Below, piece after piece: positions 13,711-22,840 of a DNA stretch of 64,000 nt (positions are counted from its first letter, which is position 1; the number at the start of each line of letters is the position of its first letter). A program made the translations under genes and the position numbers. The stretch is from Semisulcospira habei (taxonomy: Eukaryota; Mollusca; Gastropoda; Semisulcospiridae). The stretch is taken from assembly GCA_036245525.1 (NCBI GenBank), contig BTPG01000007.1:168932693-168996692 (forward strand), given 5' to 3'. The notes beneath the pieces were generated by a model. That model saw nothing but the letters and a program-made list of their open reading frames with translations. It was not told the DNA's origin and did no database searches.

Positions 13711-14516
13711 ATGAGCAATACTCACGTCGTGCCACAAGTAGAACTGGCCACAAGCTCAGATGGAGAAATGTGCAGCAGTTCAAACATGATGACATCAAGG
13801 TCTACAGACAGTCCAAGAAACACCGCACTTCCTAGCCTGCCAAGATCGCATCCAGCCGATATTTACACCGAGAAAAGGGGTCGAAAAGATACCAAAGTCA
13901 ACGGCGGCCAGATGTGTGACAAGCACGATCAAAGCGGACACGTGCAGAGTCCAGAGCAAAGAGGACAGAAGCAAGCTCTCGGTGACATTGAGAAGAAACA
14001 GATTCATCGGTGCAACGAACAAGCAGAGCAAGGTTACTCTCAACAGACCGAGCATGTTGCGGACTACAGTGGAGAGGATGAACTGAAATCCGACATCAAC
14101 AACAACAGCATTACCACCAGCAACAACCTTAACCCCTTCGTGCATGCAGCCACCAGTACTGTAAACAGTACTGGTGGCTGCAAGCACAAGGGGGTTGATA
14201 TGAATGACCTCACTTACAACACGCACTGTCCGGTATATTCAGCCCATGATCCGACATCCCCTGCTCGCACGTTCACCGACCTCCCCGTCTCCGCCTCCAG
14301 CCTCTCTCACTGCGCTGATCTCCAAGCCGACCAAGATGAAGACCAAGAGAGTGAAGGGAACCAGGTCGTGCTGGTCAGACTCAAGACTCCACCGGATGAC
14401 GGGTCAGAGGTAAAGGCCACGAAGAAGACCCCGGTGTGTGACCTTGTGAACCAGTGCCCGGATCTGTCGGAAGTGCAGCTGGAGCCAGTTGCGATTGACG
14501 GCAGCGTGTACAACAG
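13711..14516 (+). CDS. exon 1 of the 602-aa unknown gene
   Basis: 268 codons plus two bases. It is Gln/Ser/Thr/Glu-rich and probably disordered. It ends at a good GT donor. Confidence 0.65.
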
Positions 14517-16241
14517 GTGATTTATTTATTTATTTATTCATTATTATTATCCCTTTGCGTGTCGGTAGCGGTTTTAGTCGCAATGATTCCTACCGACACG
14601 CAAAGGGTTATTATTATTATTATTATATTTTAGCATGGTGCACATGTTGCCAATGTCAATTATTTATGCCGTTTTAACATTCATTCAAAACGTAACTAGT
14701 GTGTCACTGTTTGTGATTGTTTTCCACCCTTTCCTGTCACTACTGGACAAATATTTTGTTTCCAACGACGAGAAGCCACGACTATCCAAGGAACATAGAC
14801 GCAAATTAGTCCCAGCAGTCCGCAGCCGCGGTGGCTCATGAGGATCTTTGTCTCTTGCAGTCGGACTGTGTTTACATGTTCTCGGCAATGAAGGGGTTAA
14901 ACTTTCTTGAACACATTCGAGACGTACCGCATCCTAATTCGCAGCTTACAGCCGCTATCCCAATGCAGCAACCCAGTGCGGAAAGTCCATCGGGCTGACG
15001 TCGGTCGCCGTTGTCCCGCGCACTGCTGTGCGCGGGACAACTGCGGCCGACGTCGCCCCGATGTCCTTTTGCGCACTGGGAACGCCTGTAAGGTGTTAAT
15101 CTAGCCTGACAGCGTAGCGTTGGGGAAAAAACATAAAAAAATCAGATCTTCATTTGTTGTGTGCAAACGGTGACAATCTCCTCGAAACAAGCTGCTATTG
15201 ATTTGTACAGTATGACATGTCTTTGTGTTTTGTCACAGATGGGCTCGCTTACCACGTGACGAGGATCCCGATTCAGAGGAGAGCTCCAACCCACGAAGAC
15301 CGCTCACAATGCGCATGCTCCAATATTCCGGAAGTCTCAAGGCCGTCAGCTTAATGCAGACGATCGCCCGCACCAACCCGGACATCTTGGAACCGCCCAG
15401 CGCTTTCCCGCCACATTTCAAAGCAGGAATGCCGCCGTCGCCATCTTTTCCAGCAGCCCCTCCGGTTCCGGAGTGCAGACGACAGTCGGAAGTGACGTCA
15501 TCACGATCGACAACACGTGAAGACATGAGACCGTTCGGTTTGTCGTCGCGTGTGGCTGATTATCTCCCTTTCCTTACCAACCAAAGAAATGGCGGGCGTA
15601 GAGGTGAAGTTATAGCGGAAGGGAGTGAGATGGATTGTGCGGGTGTGCTTTCCGCTCCATGTTCCAGACGGCTGAGGACTGGATGTACTGGCGAGAAAAG
15701 CAAAGAAGACGTGCTAAAAGATTGGACGTTCTGCAAGAATGTCCAGTCTCTTCCGATGAACACGGCTTCACTGCTCTTTTCCCAAGAGGTCGACATGCGG
15801 GACAAGCGATACAGCTACGTCAAAAAGCGACTGCAGTTTCGCCCCAGCATCCACTTAGCCAAAGAGAACTCGCCGACAAACGGAGCACCGCTTCGTACCG
15901 CACCCAAAAGTGCTGGTTACGGCAAAGACAATAGCGGACAAAAACAAACGGAAGTCAAACGCGTGCAGTTCATAGACCTGGCAGAAGTGAATCAAGTTTT
16001 ACTGCAGAAGAGAGGAGGTGGATCGACTAAACCGAGATGTGAGAGCGAGCTGGATTTTGTTTGTAACAGGAGCGCGTACACCGTGTCGGCGAGAAGTTTG
16101 CGGAGCGGCGTAGGCCGAAGTTACGGTGGAGGGTACCGCCACGTTGGAAAAAGAATCAAAGGGATCACACGTTTACATCAGCCTTTTATACCGGTCGGGC
16201 TTCCGCTCAGCCTTACATTGGCAAATAATGTCAATCAATAA
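13711..16241 (+). CDS. two-exon protein of unknown function, 602 aa
   Basis: Exon 1 runs 13711-14516 and exon 2 runs 15239-16241. The donor is CAACAG|GTGA and the acceptor TTTTGTCACAG|A. The intron splits an Arg codon (AG|A), and both flanking frames stay open only when joined, which supports the model. The ATG at 13711 lies 10 nt after a possible acceptor (TTTGACAG), so an upstream exon may exist. The predicted product is hydrophilic, rich in Ser, Thr, Pro, Asp and Glu in its first half and basic at the C-terminus. I see no signal peptide, membrane segment or known domain. The segment after the junction (WARLPRDEDPD...SLKAVSLMQTI) looks like the most structured part. I do not recognise the family. 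Exon 1 carries an in-frame palindromic insertion at 14129-14198. Confidence 0.65.
14129..14198. mobile_element. TTAA palindrome, family K, inside coding exon (K1)
   Basis: TTAACCCC at the left and GGGGGTTGA at the right enclose arms GCAGCCACCAGTACTGT and ACAGTACTGGTGGCTGC. A second copy of the same 70-bp length is at 31923-31992. Not counting one TTAA, it adds 66 bp, exactly 22 codons, and is open in the gene's frame. Confidence 0.85.
14549..14612. repeat. family D palindrome, centre deleted (D2)
   Basis: CCCTTTGCGTGTCGGTAGCG is followed by GATTCCTACCGACACGCAAA and GGGTTA. Most of the right arm's interior is missing. It lies in the intron of the 602-aa gene. Confidence 0.85.
14811..14899. 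mobile_element. right half of a family B element (B8)
   Basis: GGCTCATGAGGATCTTTGTC, TCTTGCAGTCGGACTGTGTT and the end GAAGGGGTTAA are present; the left half is lost. Confidence 0.75.
14967..15081. repeat. family F palindrome (F1)
   Basis: CCCAGTGCGGAAAGTCCATC and GATGTCCTTTTGCGCACTGG are the ends. The GC-rich arms GTCCCGCGCA/TGCGCGGGAC meet at CTGCTG. It lies in the intron of the 602-aa gene. Confidence 0.9.
15239..16241 (+). CDS. exon 2 of the 602-aa unknown gene
   Basis: Starts after TTTTGTCACAG and runs to a TAA at 16239-16241. It has a basic, Gly-rich C-terminal region (RSGVGRSYGGGYRH). Confidence 0.65.
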
Positions 16242-16256
16242 GTCCCCCTACTGTTT

Positions 16257-16402
16257 GCGGGAGTACTGCCCAGATAGAGGCACCTCTGGCCGAGTACACC
16301 GCAAGTACACTTCTATTCCGAATGACTGAGATGCGCAGCATCTCATTTGAATAGAAGCGTACTTGCGGTGTACTACTGGGTCTATTTGGGGAGTATCCCG
16401 CA
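16257..16402. repeat. family E palindrome (E1)
   Basis: GGGAGTACTGCCCAGATAGA and TCTATTTGGGGAGTATCCCG form the ends. The inner arms AAGTACACTTCTATT and AATAGAAGCGTACTT meet at GAGATGCGCAGCATCTC. Confidence 0.88.
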
Positions 16403-16450
16403 AAGGTAAGAATTATGTATCGTACTTATTTGACACATGAAACGTTGTTG

Positions 16451-16774
16451 CATTCGGATACGTGGCTTCAAGCCGGATATCCGGATTTGGCACGTCTTCA
16501 ATGTACACATGTTAACGCATTCATTCTTGACATTATAACAAGCTCTGGATACATGTATCATTCGGATACGTGGCTTCAAGCCGGATATCCGGATTTGGCA
16601 CGTCTTGAATGTACACATGTTAACGCATTCATTCTTGACATTATAACAAGCTCTGGACACATGTATCATTCGGATACGTGGCTTCAAGCCGGATATCCGG
16701 ATTTGGCACGTCTTGAATGTACACATGTTAACGCATTCATTCTTGACATTATAACAAGCTCTGGACACACATGC
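16451..16774 (+). repeat. 108-bp tandem repeat, three copies
   Basis: Copies start at 16451, 16559 and 16667 with CATTCGGATACGTGG. Each holds the palindrome CCGGATATCCGG. The unit is a multiple of three, which keeps frames open on both strands; this explains the long open frames here. Confidence 0.95.
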
Positions 16775-16888
16775 AATTGTATGTTTCAAGGGTATATACT
16801 ATCATTGGCGATGTGTCTCCGGAAGTAGTATGCAGTCAACATACGATAATTCACGAACTTAGAAATTCCGATATTATGACTAAATCTA

Positions 16889-17102
16889 TTAACCCATTCA
16901 GCCCTGACGCCCTACAGCAGGAGATGGGTCGACCATGATAATGCAAGGGCAGTGCCAGATTAGCTTGGCGCCTGTCGGCGCCAAGCTAATCTGACACTGC
17001 CCTTGAATTATCATGGTCGATCCATCTCCTGCAACTGGTGCATAGTCATTAGATGACGCCTCCAAAATTTGGGAAATACGGCCGTCGGGCTGAATGGGTT
17101 AA
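16889..17102. mobile_element. TTAA palindrome, family A (A8)
   Basis: TTAACCCATTCAGCCC and GGGCTGAATGGGTTAA ends. Centre GGCGCCTGTCGGCGCC; tag on the right. Its right TTAA is also the left TTAA of the next element. Confidence 0.93.
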
Positions 17103-17281
17103 CCCCTTCACTGCCGGTGGACACTGTGTTTCTGAATATTTTTGTTCATTCTAAACCAAAGAGCCCAAGCCATCCATAAAACACGGATACAAGGTGGTGT
17201 CAGCTACTGCGGGGACTCATGAGGATCTATGTCTCTTGCAGTTGGATTGAGTTCACCTTTACTCCGAAGTGAAGGGGTCAA
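17099..17281. mobile_element. TTAA element, family B (B5)
   Basis: TTAACCCCTTCACTGCCGG start and AGTGAAGGGGTCAA end. The inner hairpin is degraded to GCGGGGACTCATGAGGATCT. Shares TTAA 17099-17102 with the family A element on its left. Confidence 0.88.
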
Positions 17282-17710
17282 TACGTATCTTGCAGTGTTT
17301 TTGTTCAGTGTATAATGGAACATTTACATCGCTGTTTGTAATTTAAGTACCTATCGAGCGTGCATGTATACAGTGAATTTTAAATTATCACCGGTGTTAT
17401 AGGGCACAGTGATTGTTTATAACTAATCTGCTTGACTGTTTACATTTTGAAGTGACCATATTATGGGTGCTTAGGTTCTTGAGAAATAATCAGCCACTTC
17501 TGTAATCTGTTTATTTTATTTTACAACCGTGAGTCAACTGCTGAAATAAAGTGCATGTACACCAAGAGGCACACGTTTTGCAAATTTGATTTTTTTTAAA
17601 ATTCGCAAATTGTTAAAACTGGTACATTTTTTATAAACATGAGTGTAATTATTGTTCCCTAACCATGTATTCTATGACTGCTGCGTTACCGTGAGATTGC
17701 CTGCACGGCG
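17282..17710. other. no gene recognised
   Basis: AT-rich, no coding region or repeat recognised. Confidence 0.45.
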
Positions 17711-17940
17711 TTAACCCATTTCATCCCGAGGCTGATATTGTTTTTTGTTTTTATTAATTTGAATTTCTTACTGTCCTGTAAATGCCATATTACAGATTAG
17801 GAGATAGATCAGCCATTTTAGTTCAAGCGTGGTGCCAGAATAGCTTGGCGCCTGAGGCGCCAAGCTATTATGGCACCACGCTAGAACTATCATAGTCAAA
17901 TTTATTTCAAGCAGCAGTGTATCAGGATGGAAAGTGTTAA
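17711..17940. mobile_element. TTAA palindrome, family A (A9)
   Basis: TTAACCCATTTCATCCC start and TGGAAAGTGTTAA end. Centre AATAGCTTGGCGCCTGAGGCGCC; arms have a G-to-C-type change (TTCAAGCGTGGTGCC). Confidence 0.88.
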
Positions 17941-18084
17941 TCCCAAATAACTAACTATGACTGCTGCAACTGTCGTGAAACTAAGTGTAGTTCAGGAAAC
18001 ATGCGGTGGCGCAAATAATCAGTTCTACTGCATCATAAACCATTGTCTCTATGTATATAGTACACGTGCGCGAACGAGTCAACT

Positions 18085-18309
18085 TTAACCCTTATCATTC
18101 GGAATACACCAGTGTGTGAAATAAGTTTGACTAAAATAGTTCAAGGGTAGTGCCAGAATAGCTTGGCGCCCCTAGGCGCCAAGCTATTCTGGCACTACCC
18201 TTGAACTAAAGCCATTGGTCAATATCTTTATCTGTAACTACTATAATGTAGCTTGCACATGGCAGTGTACACAATTTGAAGCTTTTAGCCTCAGTGTGAT
18301 ATGGGTTAA
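18085..18309. mobile_element. TTAA palindrome, family A variant (A10)
   Basis: TTAACCCTTATCATTCGG start, TATGGGTTAA end and a near-perfect core at GGCGCCCCTAGGCGCC. It is a close relative of the copy at 6861-7084. Confidence 0.9.
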
Positions 18310-18325
18310 TATATTTCTCTCTCCA

Positions 18326-18445
18326 TTTGGGGGAGTACTTTAGATAGACCCAGCACAAGTACACTTCTAGCGTCTCATTTGAATAGAAGTGTACTTGTGA
18401 CGTACTCCCCGAGTAGGTCTTTCTGGGGGAGTACTCCCACAAACG
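18326..18445. repeat. family E palindrome, partly deleted (E2)
   Basis: GGGGGAGTACTTTAGATAGA and CTGGGGGAGTACTCCC ends, with CAAGTACACTTCTA facing TAGAAGTGTACTTG. Confidence 0.85.
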
Positions 18446-19289
18446 ATACGGAATAGAACAGTATTATTGCAAACATGTCCATTAGTAAATTAATTAGAAA
18501 CGATAGACAGTATGATTTGGAAATAATGTTTATAAATGAGTAGAGATTGAGACGTTTTGACATTTTCTGATATTGTAAAAGTATTCCATGTAATATTTGT
18601 AAAAATCCCGTTGAGACCTACCTATTGATGTTTTCTGATATTATAAAAATTGTAATAATTCTATGAAAAAATAAAATAAATAAAAATAACAATTTACAAG
18701 GGAAAATGATGTCGAAGGAAAAAATATTGTACTAAAAACTTTTTTTTTTAATTAAAAAAGGTAAAGAACAATACCTCCTCAACGGCATTTACCACCATCT
18801 ACTGATTCCCTTTTAAAAAAAAAAATGAAAAAAAAAATAAATAAAAAAAAAATATAAAAAGCAAGCCAGTATTATAAACCAGGAGTTCTCATAGTATTAT
18901 TATTTTTTTTCTTTCTCTCTCTCTCCGTAGGTATAATTATTTGTTTGACCTTTATTTTGTTCTTGCGGCGTAGTGTACTCTTTTGTGCCAGGTAATTATC
19001 AATATCTCAGCATCACCATTTGTATATTTACCTTCGTCGTCGTTGTTTGTTAGTAATATCGTCGTCGTTGTCGTCGCACTTTAAAACACACCCCGTACCG
19101 TTTGCGGTCAAACCTGCTCTCGCGGCCACCTTATATAGTGGTGATCTGTCCAAAGCAGCCACTCAAAAGTATACACCCCCTTCATTTTTACTGTCTACTG
19201 ACCCTGTATACTGATGCTGTATAAGACGGTCGCCTTTCCATAGTGATCATATCTGTCATATCCCTTAGATGACCGTTATACGCAGGGTT
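18446..19289. other. no gene; AT-rich
   Basis: Poly-A and poly-T runs dominate 18650-18910. No coding region supported. Confidence 0.45.
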
Positions 19290-19433
19290 GACTGTACTCC
19301 CCAGATAGACCCAATCGGGGAGTACGCCACAAGTGCACTTCTATTCAAATGAGATGCTTCGCATCTCATTTGAATATAAGTGTACTTGTTGCTTACTCTT
19401 CGACTGGGTCTTTCTGGCGAGCACTCCCGCAAT
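19290..19433. repeat. family E palindrome (E3)
   Basis: GTACTCCCCAGATAGACCC facing GGGTCTTTCTGGCGAGCACTC. Inner arms ATTCAAATGAGATG and CATCTCATTTGAAT meet at CTTCG. Confidence 0.9.
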
Positions 19434-20340
<907 letters not shown>

Positions 20341-20341
20341 A

Positions 20342-20403
20342 GTTATTGGGGTTTAACGCCGAGCAGGCAACGAGGGACATCCGCTCACCGGGCGGGGCGT
20401 TGA
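20342..20403. repeat. short dispersed motif, possible SINE part
   Basis: TTATTGGGGTTTAACGCCGA also occurs, reversed and diverged, at about 29143-29182 (CGGCGTTAGACCCTAATAA). The family is not identified. Confidence 0.4.
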
Positions 20404-20663
20404 CAACAGTTCGTATATGAATGTGCATATTTGTACATATTCGACACTGAGAACATCCTCATTTGCATCAGTATTACGCGCAGAGACTGTCTGCATTTAT
20501 CTACACACTTCTCTATCTATTTGCACCGGAACAAATAATAAATAAGGAACATAGTGTGATAGTGATGATGTACACATATTCCTGGCTGATAACATCTCAC
20601 AAAATAATGTTAATTCGATAACTACTTTCACTGGTCACTGCACAGTTTACTGGACAAGAGTTC

Positions 20664-20811
20664 AAGCGGTAATTGTAGTACACATACCAAGGGGGATCAC
20701 TGACAGCGCTGGACAAACAAACAGATCCCCTGCCCCTTCCTAAAAGAAGGGGCAGAGGATCTGTTTGTTTGCTAAGCACTGAGTGACTCTCCTGGTATGT
20801 GAATATACCGC
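20664..20811. repeat. family L palindrome, short form
   Basis: GTACACATACCAAGGGGG faces CTGGTATGTGAATATAC. The inner arms GACAAACAAACAGATCC and GGATCTGTTTGTTTGC meet at TCCTAAAAGAAGG. The ends and inner block recur in the 2-kb unit at 29408-31491. Confidence 0.8.
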
Positions 20812-20954
20812 CGCTTGCCTGGCTATTTGACTTGTGGGAATCACCAAACGCGTATTTGGTCTGTTGACCTTACGACAGCAGACCGGAAGTTAAAAAATCC
20901 AGACCAGCACACACAACTCAAAAACGTACTAAAGTCCGAGTTTAGTCGTATATG

Positions 20955-21028
20955 TGTGTGAGCTGGTCTGTGATTTCGGACCTTGCGGCTCAAAGCCGTA
21001 AGGTCCAAAATCGCAGATCACACATAAT
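20955..21028. repeat. family C palindrome (C4)
   Basis: GAGCTGGTCTGTGATTTCGG, ACCTTGCGGC, then GCCGTAAGGTCCAAAATCGC. A decayed partial copy lies just before, at 20868-20917. Confidence 0.88.
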
Positions 21029-21094
21029 GCAAAAAAGCACACGAAAGCACGAAGGTGAATGGTAATTGCACGAAAGCACCAGAAACTGTTTACA

Positions 21095-21205
21095 CCCAAA
21101 AGTACACTTCTATTTAAATGAGGTGCGCAGCACCTCATTTAAATAAAAGTGTCCTTGTGACGTGCTCCCCGAGTGGGTCTGTCTGGGGAGTACTCCCGCA
21201 AACAG
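21095..21205. repeat. family E palindrome (E4)
   Basis: AAGTACACTTCTATTTAAAT faces ATTTAAATAAAAGTGTCCTT around GAGGTGCGCAGCACCTC. Its right outer part is the first unit of the tandem array that follows. Confidence 0.85.
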
Positions 21206-21462
21206 TATCCTTGTGACGTACTCCCCGAGTGGGTCTGTCTGGGGAGTCCTCACGCAAACAGTATCCTTGTGACGTACTCCTCGAGTGGGTCTGTCTGGGG
21301 AGTACTCACGCAAACTACGTTACGCATCTTGTTTCAACAGAAGTATCCTTGTGACGTACTCCTCGAGTGGGTCTGTCTGTCACGCAAACAATACGTTACG
21401 ATCTTATTTGAACAAAAGTGTCCTTGTGACCTACTCCTCAAGTGAGTCTGTCTGGGGAGTTG
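21150..21462 (+). repeat. 56-bp minisatellite derived from a family E arm
   Basis: TCCTTGTGACGTACTCC...GAGTGGGTCTGTCTGGGGAG recurs at 21150, 21206, 21262, about 21346 and 21420. Some units carry extra sequence. The unit equals the right outer arm of the family E palindrome. Confidence 0.85.
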
Positions 21463-21559
21463 CATCAGAGCGGCATGAGCCGTCCTACAGGTATAACGCG
21501 GGATGAGCTCCTCAAACTGGGAATGTAAGTACATCTGTCATTTGGAAATCTCATTTAAG

Positions 21560-21632
21560 TGCTATTTTGTGATTTTGGACATTACACCCAAAAGCCGTTA
21601 GGTCCAATTCACAGACCAGCACATCTCTGCCG
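21560..21632. repeat. family C palindrome, decayed (C5)
   Basis: TGTGATTTTGGACATTACA faces AAGCCGTTAGGTCCAATTCA and CAGACCAGCACATC. Confidence 0.75.
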
Positions 21633-21865
21633 TGTAAAGGCAAATGACTGTCCGCCCATTCTGTCAAAAGAAAGACTTTCATTGCAAAACAATCTTTTGC
21701 TTTCACAGGACAGATGTCTGTACACATATATTTTCAATATGTCCAACCTCAGATCTAATTTCTCAAAATGTTCAGCCTCCAATCCCATTTCTCAAAATAG
21801 TTAAAACTCAGATCTCATTTCTCAAAATGTTCAAACTCAAACCCCATTTCTCCAAATATTCAGGC

Positions 21866-22840
21866 TCAAATCTCGTCAATCTCCTCGCTGAAGTTCTCCA
21901 CCTGGCTGGGCCGGCGTCTGGGGCGACACTTGTGCACGATCATTACTAAAGGCACCATGCTGGCCGCTATCGTGGACATAAACAGGAACAGGAAGCCGGG
22001 GAAGATGTCGCTGGTCATCGAGTACACGCACGTGTAGCCCACACTGCCGATAATCTTGGCGATAGTCTCTGCTCCCGCGAACAGCGCGAAAGTCTGGCCT
22101 TGCTCTTCAAGCTCCACGCATTTGGACGCCATGGATTTCAGCACGGAACCCACTATGCCCCCGAAAGCTCCGATCCCGACGGCAGCAAAGATCATCCAGG
22201 TCTGGGTGGACAGCCCCACGCACAGGCCACGCATTGAGATGCACGCGAGCGCGAGACAAAGCACGAGGGTATCACGCGCTTCGCAGCAATTGAGCATCAT
22301 GGGCGCGAGAACTATGAGACTGAGTCCCGTGGCCAGATCGCTGAAGCTGACGAGGTAACCGTACAGAGATGGCGGCCAGTTGAGTGGCGCTCTGTTCACG
22401 TACAGCACGATGTTTTCCTGGTGGCCCGTCTGACACGACTGGTACAGCAGAGATATCAGGAATATACAGATGACTGCAGTTCGCCCGCTACCATGCCTCT
22501 TCCTCCACAACACCACGCCGGAACTGAGAAACACGTCCATGCACGTCTTGCCTTGCTTCTTGAGCAAGAGCAGCTTCTGTTCTCTCGTGGCCAGGTTCTC
22601 ATTGATGTAGAAGAAGATGATGGTCACGCACACGGAGTGGATGACAACCCCCGCGCTGAAGGCGCAGGCAAAGTTGGTCATCTGGATGGTGAAGCCGGAC
22701 AGAAAGGCGCCCGCGAAGCAGCCCAGGTACTTGAAGGCCATGAGCGATGTGAACTTTTTCGTGCGTCTCCTTTCGGGTGTAGTTTCGGACACGTAGCTGT
22801 ACAGGGCCATGGTGAACACTGCCGTCTTTCCAAACATTCC
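21866..22840 (-). CDS. exon 3 of the SLC46-type transporter
   Basis: 324 codons plus TGA. It encodes the rest of the N-terminal helices, the central cytosolic loop (REQKLLLLKKQGKTC) and the C-terminal six-helix half, and ends in an acidic tail (ENFSEEIDEI). Confidence 0.85.
   Translation of the reverse strand, partial: GMFGKTAVFTMALYSYVSETTPERRRTKKFTSLMAFKYLGCFAGAFLSGFTIQMTNFACAFSAGVVIHSVCVTIIFFYINENLATREQKLLLLKKQGKTCMDVFLSSGVVLWRKRHGSGRTAVICIFLISLLYQSCQTGHQENIVLYVNRAPLNWPPSLYGYLVSFSDLATGLSLIVLAPMMLNCCEARDTLVLCLALACISMRGLCVGLSTQTWMIFAAVGIGAFGGIVGSVLKSMASKCVELEEQGQTFALFAGAETIAKIIGSVGYTCVYSMTSDIFPGFLFLFMSTIAASMVPLVMIVHKCRPRRRPSQVENFSEEIDEI

Noticed and set aside
13795..14226. Open frame of 143 codons on the minus strand
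   Set aside because: Shadow of exon 1; it stays open partly because the exonic palindrome reads similarly on both strands.
15560..15934. Open frames of 81 (minus) and 99 (plus) codons
   Set aside because: Shadows of exon 2 of the 602-aa gene.
16382..16828. Open frames of 135 and 137 codons on both strands
   Set aside because: Produced by the 108-bp repeat, whose length is a multiple of three.
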